Source: Mesostigma viride (taxonomy: Eukaryota > Streptophyta > Mesostigmatophyceae > Mesostigmatales > Mesostigmataceae). Taken from it: a DNA stretch of 64,000 nucleotides. Below are positions 22,801 to 30,559 of the stretch, in pieces. Where the stretch lies: contig RPFO01000595.1 in the NCBI GenBank assembly GCA_009746045.1, positions 865,510 through 929,509 of the forward strand, given 5' to 3'. Position 1 is the first letter of the stretch. The number at the start of each line of letters is the position of its first letter. Position numbers and translations under genes: made by a program. Below the pieces are notes generated by a model. It was not told where the DNA came from. It made no database searches and worked only from the letters and a program-made list of their open reading frames with translations.

Positions 22801-24252
22801 AAGGCGAAGACTACGAGGAAAACTTAATTAATGAATTAGGCCCAAAAGGAACAAGGAACTCGATGACAAGGACAGAGTGTCAAACTGGGATAGTTGCAAC
22901 CCAAGATATATCAGTTGCAAGGGCAATAGCAGCAACAGCAGCAACAACAGCAGCAGCATTATGCACCCACACATGCTTTACCTGATCACTGTCGAGAGAC
23001 GCCACGATGCCAGCTGTCCCTGTCCGCACCTCGGCATCCAGGAAAGCGCTGACATCTCTCACCTGCAATGCGCTCGATGCCAGATCGGGGTAAAGTTTAG
23101 GGCAAGGAAGGATACTAACGAGGGGAAGAACGAGGAGGGAATGAGCTACATTTTGACGGATAAGAGAGGAGTGCAGGGAAGCCGTCAAGGGGGATCAACT
23201 CGTTGGATAAAACCACAAAGGGCCAATTCCGGCAAGAAGGATCGATCAAGGGATTAAAAAGAGAGTGGCAGAGAAAGTGAAAAAAGAGGCAGTAAAATGT
23301 AACTTGTTAGGGGCGGAGGGATGTGAAAGAGAAGTAAGCAGGAAATGGAAGGAAAGAGTCGAAACGCGCAGGGAGTGGGCTGGACGGGAACGAGGGGAGG
23401 AAAGGAGGGAAAGTAACTGACGTTTGTCGTTACACTATCTCTAGCGGCTAATTTCCAGCAAGGCCCTTTCATGCACATCACGCGGCAAGAACTATCGATT
23501 TGGAAGGCATCATATTTGAAGTTCTTGGCTTCAACATTATAATTTTTTTCATCAACCCTTTGTCGGTCCAAAGAATCTGAATCTAGAAAACCACATTGTT
23601 GCAGCATACAATTGTCGTCTTCTATTTAGACGATTGTGAAGGGCGTACACGAACGCAAGAAAAGAATCAACAAGGATCTGGTTTTATAATGAGATGAAAC
23701 TTGCGAACTCGAGGATTCGATCCGATTCTGTGTGGTGCGGAGCCATTGTACAAATGCAAATCAGATACTGTCCACCTGCCATCTCCAGCTGAGGCATCTC
23801 CAGCTATTCGATGCGAAGTGCTTCAGTGGGGGTAAGGGCAGCTGCATGCTTTTCACAATCATGGACAGACAGTTGACGCTGTTTCGATGTATGATCAAGG
23901 TGTGCAGCGCCTGTAGAAACAAACGCTAGATTTCGTGGAGGTTACGCCACGGGCGCTATACCCTTACGTTGAAGCCATTGGCGGTATTGTAATTGTAGGA
24001 ACGAAGTTGGTATCCACGATCCCGCGCTGCTTGACGGACGCTCGCATGAAGCTGCGCCCCGGTCGTGCTGGTGAGCACGTCGACGCGGTTCAAGAAGGAA
24101 AATCGGGTACTGCTTCGATCCATGCACGGGCAGAAGAGCGAGGCGTTGTTGTCGCCCTGTGCTGCCGCGACATCTCGCCAGAATTTTAGTGAAACGATCG
24201 AAAGCGCGCAATAAAGTAAGAGTAGCTTGAATGCACATTCCGGGGCCGCCAT
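7223..24252 (-). CDS. Receptor-type nucleotide cyclase, gene 1 (12 exons, one premature stop)
   Basis: Exons, in order on the minus strand: 24252-23968, 23062-22982, 22620-21976, 19850-19624, 18547-18040, 16307-16014, 14832-14238, 12996-12923, 11540-11028, 10259-9769, 8557-8332, 7810-7223. All junctions are GT-AG and the phases join, giving about 1508 codons including position 241. Domains: signal peptide (about 1-35), two tandem periplasmic-binding-like type I sensor domains (about 45-410 and 410-740), EGF-like Cys cluster (about 767-802), one transmembrane helix (about 819-841), cyclase C1 (about 875-1074), cyclase C2 (about 1115-1325) and a polar tail. The layout recalls trypanosomatid receptor adenylate cyclases but with two catalytic domains. 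A TAA at 22264-22266 interrupts exon 3, so it is a pseudogene, a null allele or a sequencing error. Whether ATP or GTP is the substrate cannot be decided. Confidence 0.85.
8332..8557 (-). CDS. Gene 1 exon 11: cyclase C2 catalytic core
   Basis: Completes an Arg codon, then G-L-R-L-Q-I-G-M and the highly conserved [20 protein letters not shown] and P-G-Q-T-L-V-N. The Asn and Arg of N-x3-R (about residues 1271 and 1275), used to stabilise the transition state in class III cyclases, are both present. It ends Y-Q-L-K before GTACGG, phase 0. Confidence 0.9.
8827..9003. repeat. (CCCT)n microsatellite in gene 1 intron 10
   Basis: A nearly pure tetranucleotide run with a few CCT interruptions. On the gene's sense strand it is (AGGG)n, the same motif as the (GGGA)n run in gene 2 intron 9. 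Its long translated frames are artefacts. Confidence 0.95.
9525..9755. repeat. Degenerate GAATGAAAGTAAATA-type tandem repeat, gene 1 intron 10
   Basis: Repeats of 14 to 17 bp built from GAATGAA, AGTAAA and ATAGA run up to about 15 bp before exon 10's donor. They are degenerate in length and base. Confidence 0.8.
9769..10259 (-). CDS. Gene 1 exon 10: C1-C2 linker and first half of C2
   Basis: [18 protein letters not shown] closes C1. [16 protein letters not shown] opens C2, with Tyr at the place of the first metal Asp. [15 protein letters not shown] is the second loop, again E-G instead of G-D. It ends in phase 2 at TTCAG before GTAAGA. The gene 2 equivalent begins at 63880. Confidence 0.87.
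10893..10935 (-). repeat. Echo of exon 9 3' edge in gene 1 intron 9
   Basis: On the minus strand, TGCCACCACATGGGCATCC-ATGAGGTGGGTGCTC repeats the end of exon 9 and its donor, about 120 bp downstream of the real one. Gene 2 has the same echo near 62697-62730. The sequence between real and echo copies is also similar in the two genes. Confidence 0.75.
11028..11540 (-). CDS. Gene 1 exon 9: cyclase C1 core
   Basis: [25 protein letters not shown] covers the second metal-site loop, with E-G where class III enzymes usually have [16 protein letters not shown] is the conserved R-x-G-I-H-x-G strand. [21 protein letters not shown] aligns with the N-x3-R catalytic helix, but Asp replaces Asn and the Arg is not at the usual place. 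It ends H-K before GTGGGT. Confidence 0.87.
11582..12315 (-). mobile_element. RLE non-LTR element copy in gene 1 intron 8
   Basis: The reverse complement runs from a 5' truncation near the [15 protein letters not shown] region through the RLE core (Q-P-D-I...) to a 3' end CTCAATCAATATATATCC. It matches copy A of the left array over coding and 3' UTR. Frames shift several times, so it is dead. It lies in the same orientation as the host gene, wholly inside the intron. Confidence 0.7.
12590..12740. repeat. G/A-rich tract, gene 1 intron 7
   Basis: A purine-rich stretch on the plus strand with many G-runs (GGGCGGGGGGGGGAG, GGGGAAGGGGGAGGGG). It is a pyrimidine tract on the gene's sense strand. 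No gene is seen in the rest of this intron. Confidence 0.6.
12923..12996 (-). CDS. Gene 1 exon 8 (74 bp): cyclase C1 first metal-site strand
   Basis: The exon completes the codon G|AT, giving [18 protein letters not shown]. This matches the class III strand F-x-D-I-x-x-x-T-x-L, so the first metal-binding Asp (about residue 879) is kept. It ends F-Q-A before GTAAGC, phase 0. The gene 2 exon is also 74 bp. Confidence 0.85.
14238..14832 (-). CDS. Gene 1 exon 7: end of sensor 2, EGF-like module, membrane helix
   Basis: After [15 protein letters not shown] the exon carries a Cys cluster C-S-G-H-G-T-C-Q-F...[14 protein letters not shown], an EGF-like signature. The basic stop R-R-R is followed by a 20-plus residue hydrophobic helix ([17 protein letters not shown]). 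On the inner side S-T-I-T-V-V-V-M begins the first strand of the cyclase fold. It ends in phase 1 at ATGG before GTGAGT. Confidence 0.88.
15047..15822. repeat. (CCCCT)n then (CCCCG)n satellite, about 775 bp, gene 1 intron 6
   Basis: A pentanucleotide array with CCCT variants switches near 15580 from CCCCT to CCCCG units. On the sense strand it is G-rich (AGGGG then CGGGG) and has high potential for G-quadruplex structure. Very long ORFs on both strands here come from the repeat and are not genes. Confidence 0.95.
16014..16307 (-). CDS. Gene 1 exon 6: second sensor domain, middle part
   Basis: Ninety-eight codons, [13 protein letters not shown] to C-L-D-E-Q, flanked by GCCAG and [17 protein letters not shown] and the closing D-E-Q, continued by Y-L-S-S-Y-L-S in exon 7, match the D-E-Q-x-Y-L-x-x-Y-L motif of sugar-binding-like proteins. 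It is the same length in gene 2. Confidence 0.87.
16377..16392 (-). repeat. Echo of exon 6 5' edge in gene 1 intron 5
   Basis: AAGGTCATGGAAGGC on the minus strand repeats the start of exon 6 about 85 bp upstream of the true acceptor. Gene 2 has the equivalent at 56280-56300, with the sequence between them also related. Confidence 0.75.
16763..16781. promoter_or_regulatory. 19-bp palindrome with two G-boxes, copy 2
   Basis: Identical to the palindrome at 5151-5169 and again preceded by a TTAATTAA run (16747-16754). The flanks further out differ. It lies in gene 1 intron 5. A conserved end of a small mobile element is an alternative to a regulatory role. Confidence 0.35.
17165..17335. repeat. 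About 50-bp degenerate tandem repeat, gene 1 intron 5
   Basis: Three to four units with the core GAACATTTCGAGGACRCGTT-ACCCCAG-GCATTC. Confidence 0.8.
17595..17830. repeat. About 65-bp tandem repeat, gene 1 intron 5
   Basis: Four units containing TATGTTGTGCAAATACTA followed by CTTTAGTATCACTATTAG; the last unit is shortened. Confidence 0.88.
18040..18547 (-). CDS. Gene 1 exon 5: second sensor domain, first part
   Basis: One base completes Trp, then [34 protein letters not shown] and [20 protein letters not shown] have the spacing of a second type I binding domain. N-G-T, N-R-T and similar sites fit an extracellular location. It ends T-A-Q before GTGAGC, phase 0. Confidence 0.85.
18957..19015 (-). 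repeat. LINE 3'-end remnant in gene 1 intron 4
   Basis: On the minus strand, GTGCTCCGTGACTCCCCAAC-GGGAGCAGGAGT followed by a (TTAA)n run matches the last 50 bases and tail of the LINE at 27936-31275. This fits a very short 5'-truncated insertion. Confidence 0.55.
19225..19572 (-). repeat. Echoes of exon 4 3' edge and a 52-bp tandem repeat, gene 1 intron 4
   Basis: On the minus strand GAAAGGGATCTCCCAGG...TTCGATGGTACGT, the last about 35 bases of exon 4 plus its donor, recurs at 19523-19562, and a poorer copy lies at 19224-19257. Between them, 19260-19430 holds about three units of a 52-bp repeat with AGAATCGATGCCAACCCAGA. Confidence 0.75.
19624..19850 (-). CDS. Gene 1 exon 4: Cys-rich linker between the two sensor domains
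   Basis: The exon reads [22 protein letters not shown] and then S-S-G-C-P-C-F-D-R, and starts the second sensor unit at D-V-R-Y-R-M-I-G. Four cysteines sit in a short span and probably form disulfides outside the cell (inference). It ends in phase 2 at CGATG before GTACGT; the split TGG (Trp) codon is completed by exon 5. Confidence 0.85.
20060..20335. repeat. Tandem repeat with CCCATATAACCAGCTAATGA core, gene 1 intron 3
   Basis: Degenerate units of about 30 to 35 bp, in two alternating forms, each including (G)ACCCATACAACCAGC. Confidence 0.85.
20345..20710. repeat. 54-bp tandem repeat, about 6.5 units, gene 1 intron 3
   Basis: Each unit contains TGTATCAATGAGTACAAAGA followed by TATTGATGTTTGCAAAGATA. 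The unit length is a multiple of three, so both strands give spurious repetitive proteins of 120 to 200 residues. Confidence 0.92.
21225..21605. repeat. CGACGGG/CCACGGGCAACTAG repeat tract, gene 1 intron 3
   Basis: A mosaic of short G-rich units (GGGCGACGGGCGAC, GCCACGGGCAACTAG, GGTGACGGGTGACGGG). Confidence 0.8.
21976..22620 (-). CDS. Gene 1 exon 3: body of sensor domain 1, with in-frame TAA
   Basis: Starts [18 protein letters not shown] after GCTCAG and ends Y-G-Q-G-A-Q-P before [23 protein letters not shown] and [13 protein letters not shown] are typical of sugar-binding-like type I folds. The TAA at 22264-22266 sits where gene 2 has an Arg codon (E-R-H versus E-stop-H). The frame is open and conserved on both sides, so this is one point lesion and not general decay. 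Confidence 0.85.
22264..22266 (-). other. Premature TAA stop in gene 1 exon 3
   Basis: The minus-strand reading is V-M-A-E[16 protein letters not shown]. Gene 2 reads G-I-L-E-R-H-A-G-L-Q-I-A-I-L-V-E-D. If real, translation stops after about 240 residues, before the membrane helix and both catalytic domains. Confidence 0.8.
22639..22670. repeat. Poly-C/G tract just upstream of gene 1 exon 3 acceptor
   Basis: On the sense strand this is a run of about 20 G preceded by GGGGCCGGGGGGC, ending about 19 bases before the exon 3 acceptor. Gene 2 carries GGGGGGGGCGGGGGGG at the matching place (51624-51640). The exact G count is unreliable in any assembly. Confidence 0.8.
22982..23062 (-). CDS. Gene 1 exon 2 (27 codons, sensor domain 1)
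   Basis: The exon is [20 protein letters not shown] and on to S-D-Q, between TTGCAG and GTAAAG, phase 0 on both sides. T-A-G-I-V-A-S matches the G-x-x-G-I-V-x-S strand of type I binding proteins. It is too short to stand out alone; the equal-length exon in gene 2 supports it. Confidence 0.87.
23968..24252 (-). CDS. Gene 1 exon 1: signal peptide and start of first sensor domain
   Basis: I chose the ATG at 24252 (M-A-A-P-E-C-A-F) because the frame extends further upstream only from a GTG. A hydrophobic stretch [13 protein letters not shown] is a signal peptide. Then [14 protein letters not shown] and [18 protein letters not shown] form the first beta-alpha unit of a periplasmic-binding fold. 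It ends G-F-N before GTAAGG, phase 0. The gene 2 counterpart ends F-N before GTAAGA. Confidence 0.85.
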
Positions 24253-27130
24253 ATTGGTGGGGGGGGCGGGCTGCCTACGTCTCACTAGAAACGTGCGAGA
24301 CGTGGCTCAACCGGCAACAGCCGCCCTCTGACTCCCCCAACAGCGAGGATGATTGCCGGGTTTCATCAACGAAGGCAAGTCCGGCTCGCCTCGGCTGGGA
24401 TGCGACGCTTGGAGGATGTTGGCCGCAATTTTCGTGATAATGGCCGTCGCGGAGACGACCTTGAGGTACTCCATTTTCATGTGTTTATAAGATCTTATAG
24501 ATAAGATCACGATTTATTTCTACCACATGAAGCCGAAAGACAGTAGGGCTGTCCGGGCGCTACTCCAAGACAGCGTTTTGGCGGAGGCTTGCCATTGCTT
24601 AAAGAATAGCATGGCCACTTTCTACCACGGAAACATGGTCGTGAGACGCAATTAGCAAATGGACGCATTGGCGGCAAAACGGTTCCTGACAGGAATCGGC
24701 AACCATCGCGACCACGTGACCCACAGGTAGGTACTCTTTCACCTCACGTCCATTATTGCCGACCATGATCGCTTCCTAGTTACTAAATTGCCGACCTGTT
24801 GCGAAAATTAGTCTATTTGACAGCTTGGCAGTCAGGAGCACGAGATGGTGCCAAGGTTGTTGTTGTTGCTGTCGTTGCTGCTGTTGTTGATTCCCACGCT
24901 GCACATGGGCAAGCAAAGATTCTGTAGGTGAAAGGGTATAATGACCCAATCTCGTCAGTATCTTTGTTGTTGACTTGTTTATTTTTTTTTTCCAGGTAAA
25001 TAGGTGTACGTTTATTCCAAATATAGCCAGTAGTTAATCCCTGCTAAGAGGAGCAAGAGATGGTGCGAAGGTTGTTGTTGTTGCTGTCGTTGCTGCTGTT
25101 GTTGATTCCCACGCTGCACATGGGCAAGCAAAGATTCTATAGGTGAAAGGGTATAATGACCCAATCTCGTCAGTATCTTTGTTGCTGACTTGTTGTTTAT
25201 TCCTGGTAAAGGTTGTTGTTGAGGCCCGTGGTGAACAGCAGATTTCCGCGTTGGCACTCGGCAGCGGGCAGCCACAACAGGCTGTACTGTAGTCGTCACA
25301 ATCATCAAGATTCTTCGATCCGGGTAAATCAGGGGTATTTTAATGCGCGAAAAGATTCGCGGCACCGGCCGTACCGTGAAAAGTGGGTGCTCCGTGCGCA
25401 CACCACTTGCGGAAGTGGCCATGGCGACTGCGTTTAGGCGAAACTAGCAATGTAGGGCTAGAGAAATGCAAAAAAAATGCTTGGATGTTGAAGACGATTA
25501 TTTAATGCTGTTGGGTTGCGGCGGCAAGTGGCTGGTTTACAATATCGCTGCTTTCTTTTACTGCCATCGGCATGGGGGGTAATCTGCATTTTTCGGTCGC
25601 GCGGAATAAAATAGAATTCGTGATTGCGGCAGTAAATTCTCAGTTTTGGGGGTCTTTTTGACCGTGAAGGATGCATTCATATCGGCAGCATTGAATTCTA
25701 AACCGAACGGGTGCTTTTTGCTACATTTTCGGCCATTCTCGGTAAGTAATTCTTCAGGCCTGCGCAGTGCATGTCGGAACCTTCAATGGAAGAACGGCCG
25801 TTGTTGCGCGCCTGGGCGAGGGATCTACGAGGGCAAGGTATAGATTTTTCGCGACTGTTATCTACTATCAGTTCTTTCTTCGAAGAGCTCATCGTCGGAA
25901 GTTTTTTGCGTTCGTTTTGGTCAGTTTCCGCCAGTTAACTCTCCGTTGCTCGCCGTCGTGTTGACGAACACCTGGCAGCTTTAGCTTGTTTTCGTTGATG
26001 TCGTGATCAAATCCGCTTCAGTCTCAGCCGATAGATCCTAGGGAAGGCGTAGGGGATTTCATATCACGTGTTCTGGCAAGGATGTTGTGCGTATGGACGC
26101 TTCTTGTTGTGTGATAGTGACGCACCCTTTCCTCGCAGCGGCATCACAGCGGTCAGAAGCTGAACGGCCGCCACTGGTTTCTTTGCATTTTATCGTGCCG
26201 GGAAGGAAGTTTTTTTATCGACGATCATGTTGGAGGTATTGCATTTGTGTGACTGCATGTAGATAGCTGCCATCATTGGTTTATTTGAGCTTTCCTTGTT
26301 ATGATGATGTGACAAGACAGCAATATTGTGCTGAGCCAACCATGTTTGACATGGTTGACTGCATGCAAGCTTCGTATGCCATGATCTCCTTGGTTCCTTG
26401 CCCTCCACAGTTCCAGTTTGTTGCCCATGTCGGGTAGGGCAGTTAAGGAGTTGTTGCTGTGTTGCTAAGCTTGGTTGGCATAACCCTTGCACTCTAACCT
26501 GGGAGAAACATAGAAAATGCTGGTGATGCATGTTAGTGCCATAATCATTATTGCTATTCACGTACTTCTAAGTCTGGCCATGCTCGAGGGACGGTGAAGG
26601 AGTATGAGGTGCGTGGCCACCCCTTTGTACTTCATAACATTTTCAGCATGGATTTGATCCATGTTGATGGCATGTAAAGTGTGATTGTGTTTACTTGCTT
26701 TCTGAGTGGTCCTTAGCGCCTCGTCAGGTGGTGAGTGGTCGTCTAGGAAACCCATCAGTGCGTGCCACCGTGACCCCCAACCTTGAGCATGTGTCGTCAT
26801 CAGTGTGCGAGAGTTAATTATATGTGTTTTTTATCATAGATTTGCCGAGTTCTTAGCGTGAAGTTTGCAAGGTAACCTTGGGTAGAGTATAGTGTATGCT
26901 CTCTTGGCATGTATGCCTAGCGATCGTGTTGCTATGCTTGCGCTGGCAAGGTTGGCCATGCCGAGGGCAGGTGAGGGCAGATGTGGTGCCTAGCCGTTTG
27001 CTTATGTTTTGTGATCGAGTGGGGCATGCTTTCTGGCTTTTTGGATGGAAAACAGCATGCCTAAGTGGCCATACACAAAGAAAACCCCCCTTAAGCTTAT
27101 GTTCAGGTTTTAGCACGCATAACCTTATTG
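24253..27130. other. Upstream region of gene 1 and repeat-bearing spacer
   Basis: No gene is supported. A direct duplication of about 145 bp lies at 24837-24983 and 25052-25200, each with a GTTGTTGTTGCTGTCGTTGC block. The gene 1 promoter should lie just above 24252, but I see no convincing TATA box. Short ORFs between 25.6 and 27.1 kb show no domain. Confidence 0.5.
24837..25200. repeat. 145-bp direct duplication in gene 1 upstream region
   Basis: Both copies hold ...GTTGTTGTTGCTGTCGTTGC...GATTCCCACGCTGCACATGG...GGTATAATGACCCAATCTCG. They are nearly identical, so the duplication is recent. The spacing is about 215 bp. Confidence 0.88.
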
Positions 27131-27515
27131 CTTGAGCTAGACTTGTCGGAATGACCTGTTTTAAGGGTGGCTGCCACGACGTGATGCAAAGGGAGGGGCA
27201 GGGGGACGATGGGGAAGGTAGTAGAGATGATGAGAATGATGTTGATGATATTCCTTGCCTTGCATGTGCGTCCCCGGATGAAATTGACGGTGTCCCTTTC
27301 CTGCTGTGCAGCACATTCGGGTGCAAGGGAGGACTGCATGGGTGCTGCGCTGACCCCCCGTTGACTAAGGAGCCCAAGGGGGATTGGCTTTGCCCTGCCT
27401 GCCTTGTGCAGGATGCTTACAAGGGCTGATATAGTGACATTTTCTGTTTTAGCGGGCATTTTTCTGAAAACACGTCTGACGCAATAACTTGAGCTAGACT
27501 TGTCGGAATGACCTG
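27131..27515 (+). repeat. 28-bp perfect direct repeats bracketing a PHD-finger ORF
   Basis: The 28 bases at 27131-27158 recur exactly at 27488-27515 (core GAGCTAGACTTGTCGGAATG). They flank 329 bp that hold the PHD ORF, and the ORF's ATG lies inside the left repeat. They are too long for an ordinary target-site duplication; they could be remnants of a tandem duplication or short terminal repeats. Confidence 0.75.
27151..27429 (+). CDS. Small PHD zinc-finger protein (92 aa)
   Basis: An acidic N-terminal part (D-D-G-E-G-S-R-D-D-E-N-D-V-D-D) precedes C-L-A-C...F-L-L-C-S...C-K-G-G-L-H-G-C-C...P-P-L-T...G-D-W-L-C-P-A-C. The spacing fits a PHD finger (Cys4-His-Cys3) including the conserved Trp two residues before the last Cys pair. 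PHD fingers read histone H3 tails. It could be a free gene, one exon of a larger gene, or cargo of a mobile element; no other exon is visible. The frame is clean from ATG to TGA. Confidence 0.55.
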   Translation: MTCFKGGCHDVMQREGQGDDGEGSRDDENDVDDIPCLACASPDEIDGVPFLLCSTFGCKGGLHGCCADPPLTKEPKGDWLCPACLVQDAYKG

Positions 27516-27935
27516 GGACTTGGAACACTGCTGTCCCCCTCATTAGCCGGAATTTTTGTTGATTTTGTGGCCTTATCGGAAGTATTTATGATATATTTAT
27601 TCCCAATGTCCGGTAAAAAATGACCTGTGTTTCGGGGAAATTAATAACTGTTCAAGGTAATTTTGCCATTTCCATGATGTAAATAGCTCAGCAAGCTACA
27701 AACTTAGGGAACTATATGACCTTGATTTTTGGTTGCCAACAAATAAGTGCATTGACTGGGGCATACCCAGCCCTAATTAGCGTCTTTTGCTATTTATAGC
27801 GCATTATTGGCGTATATATGGGGGTAGTGCTTCCAACGAGTGCATGGACAACTCACTAGAGATGTTATTTAGTGCCCCCAATCATAATTCAGCATTGTGC
27901 AAATGAATTTCAAGTGATATCAATATATCGATATT
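27516..27935. other. AT-rich spacer, nothing recognised
   Basis: Between the PHD ORF and the LINE. No coding, RNA or repeat feature is supported. Confidence 0.5.
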
Positions 27936-28018
27936 AATTAATTAATTAGGAACATCACTCCGTTGGGAGTCAATGTAGCACATATCCCTGAGAAGGGGCA
28001 TATGGCTTTTTTTGCAAT

Positions 28019-29527
28019 GCTTCTTTCGCACGCCCCGCTGAGCAGCTGGCCACCTTTTTTGGGCCGTCGGATCGGGTGGTGTGCCTTGACTATGTCTGTG
28101 TACGTCGGGCTCAGCGCCCCTCAGTTGTCGATGCTCGCGTCCTGCAAGATTCTGTCAGCACGGTGGAATCTGATCATCGTCTCGTGCTCGCTCGCATCAG
28201 ATTGCGGTTTCCTGGGGTGAAACCGTCGCGACAGCTGGCACCTCAGCCAGATCTGAAGGTGCTCCGGATTGTGCTGAAGGATGCCGACAAGATGTCAGCA
28301 GCAGAGCAGGCCGCTATGTCGCACAGGGATGATTTCCTGGCCGTATTGGACGCCAGGGGCAGCCGACAGCAGTTACACGCCATGCCGCCGCCGGGGGATA
28401 TTTCAGTAATCCTCCGTGGTGTCGCCGCCAAGTATCGCCTGGCTGCCCGCACCCTCCCCACCTTGCCTCCGCGCCGGCAGCTTGCTGTCCACCGTCACGC
28501 ACCGACAGTGGTCGCCGCCAGGCAGATGCTCCGCCGCAACCGAGATCCGATCGCCAAACCTGGGCTGCAAGCAGCTCTGAGGGCCGCCTACGAGCAGGCT
28601 GAGAAGGCAGATGCTCAGCAGATGGTCAAGGACCTGCGCAGCTGCCAGCAGAAGCACGGCGGCAAGGGGGCCTGGTTCTGGTACAAGCGCCTCGGGCACC
28701 CGAACGGCCTCGGCCGGCCCCACCGCCACGACGTCCCCGGCGCCCCAGCCAAGCGGCTTCGTACCTGGGCCACGGCCACGGCCGAGGTCGTGGGGACAGC
28801 TGCGCCGCCCCTACCCCTGCTCCCAGCCGCCGCCGCCCGCCCGGCCGCCCTGGCCGGCCCCGCTGGGCCCCCTGCCCCGCCTAGGTCAGCGGCGGACTAC
28901 CTAGTCCCCCCACTGGTCGGCCCACTTGGCGACCCGTCTGACATGCCTCCTTTCACCTCTCGCGAGGTCACGGAGGCGGTCCATCGCCTGCGTTATGACG
29001 CAGCCACCGGCTCTGACGAGATTCCGGCCGCAGTTGTAAAACTTGCAGCCGAATTCGAGGACACAGGTGTTATGCTGCTCTTCCGGGACATCTGCAACCG
29101 CCTTCTGCTGTCGTCGCAACCACCTCCAGCGGCCTGGCAACACAGTTTTCGCACGATGCTGTACAAGAACAAGGGGTCGCCTGCCGACCCCGGCAACTAC
29201 AGAGGGGTGTGCATTCAAAGTGCCCCCCTCAAGCTTCTTATGCGGCTCATCCTGAACCGCCTGCGCACGGCCCTGGACGGTCACCTCAGCGAGACTCAGC
29301 ACGGCTTCCGTTCAGGTCGCAACACAGTACAGGCGATCTTCGCTACTCGCCGACTGGTGGAGGAACTGCAAAGCCTTCAACCTGGTGAGTCCCCTTTGCA
29401 CCTTGTTGTGCTGGTGGACTTCATCAAAGCCTTCGATTCGGTTTTCTGGCCTGCGCTTTGGGACATCCTCGAGTTGTTCCGGATCCCCCGCCCCCTGATT
29501 GCTGTCATCCGCAACCTAGCTGTATGA
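28019..29527 (+). pseudogene. LINE endonuclease C-terminus and reverse transcriptase N-terminal half
   Basis: Open from about 28019. Residues D-Y-V-C-V and S-D-H-R-L-V are the end of an APE endonuclease. A Pro/Ala-rich linker follows, then the RT: D-E-I-P-A-A-V-V-K, F-R-T-M-L-Y-K-N-K-G-S, N-Y-R-G-V-C-I-Q-S, Q-H-G-F-R-S-G-R-N-T and motif A, V-D-F-I-K-A-F-D-S-V. The frame ends at a TGA (29525) caused by a +1 shift near 29520; the rest of the RT follows in the next frame. Confidence 0.82.
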
Positions 29528-30066
29528 AGGGTCCACCACTTCGGTGCGCACTTCTTACGGGACCACGCCCCCATGCCCTTTACAGAAGGGTGTGTGGCAG
29601 GGCTGCGTGCTGTCGCCCTACCTGTTCATTATTGTTGTCGAATACGTAATGATTCAGGCGCGCAAGCGATTTGCCCGCATCGTGGGCAGGGAACCAGGAG
29701 TGCAGGTTGCTAACAAATTCTGGCATGGCGGTGCGGACACGGAGATTCGGCTGGCAGACATCATCTACGAAGACGACACCACCCTCTTCGAGGACACTGA
29801 GCACGTGCAGACATGGCTTGACTGCCTGGCTCTCGAGGCCCGTGCAGTGGGGCTTGAGGTCAGCAAGAAGACAGACGCCCTGGCGGTTGGGCTCACCAAC
29901 TCACCGCCGCCCCTCTATCTCCTAGACGGCTCTCGAGTCCTGTATCGGGACCGCGTTAAGCTGCTGGGCAGCCTGCTCCCCAGCTGCGAGGTTGATGTGG
30001 ACCATCGCATCTCCCTCGCCTGGCACGCTTTCCGCCAGTACCGGGCCCTGTGGCGCAAGCCCCTGG
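29528..30066 (+). pseudogene. LINE reverse transcriptase, second part
   Basis: It resumes at Y-E-G-S-T-T-S-V-R-T-S-Y-G-T and G-V-W-Q-G-C-V-L-S-P-Y-L-F. The catalytic box is I-I-Y-E-D-D-T-T-L-F, with Glu in place of the usual Ala in Y-A-D-D. Thumb sequences (V-K-L-L-G-S-L-L) lead to A-L-W-R-K-P-L, where the foldback element interrupts the ORF. Confidence 0.82.
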
Positions 30067-30559
30067 GGCCGGGCCCACTTCAAATGTTCCGAAAAGTGTG
30101 ACACTTTTTGTCGTTTTTTGCACTTTTTCGACGATCGTCACTCTGCAGAGTGATTCGTCGTGCGAAATCGTGCGAAATTGTGCGAAATTTGCTGAAATCG
30201 TGTGAAATTTGCTTAAATCGTGCGAAATTGTGCGAAATTTGCTGAAATCGTGCGAAATTCCATGTGAAAAATGTCGACGGTAAAAAATTTTGATGTGCAC
30301 AACGTGTGTGAATCCATGCGAAATTTTGTCAAACGTCACTCCCCAAAACGACCCTTGGTTGAAATTCATGCGAAATCGTGCGAAATCATGCAAAATTGTG
30401 CGAAGTCGTGCGAAATCGTGCGAAAATGTGTGAAATTTTTGCGAAAATCACGCAAAAATCACGCGAACTCGTGCGAAATTTTATTTTTTTTTTGCGAAAA
30501 TAGCGAAAAAGTGTCACACACTTGGCTTGGACGGCGGAACATTTGAAGTGGGCCCGGCC
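30067..30559. mobile_element. Foldback/MITE-like element (493 bp) inserted in the LINE
   Basis: Perfect 25-bp terminal inverted repeats lie at 30067-30091 and 30535-30559 (outer end GGCCGGGCCCACTTC). CTGG flanks both sides (30063-30066, 30560-30563) as a 4-bp target duplication. The inside is a degenerate GTGCGAAATC repeat with further inner inverted sequence. Removing the element plus one CTGG rejoins the LINE frame as K-P-L-G-K-I-A-K-Q. It has no coding capacity, so its mobility must come from elsewhere. Confidence 0.85.

Noticed and set aside
23254-23607. Possible extra exon ([10 protein letters not shown]...A-R-D-S-V-T-T-N) between gene 1 exons 1 and 2
   Set aside because: Available acceptors give the wrong phase after exon 1, gene 2 has no counterpart, and exons 1 and 2 already join cleanly in both genes.
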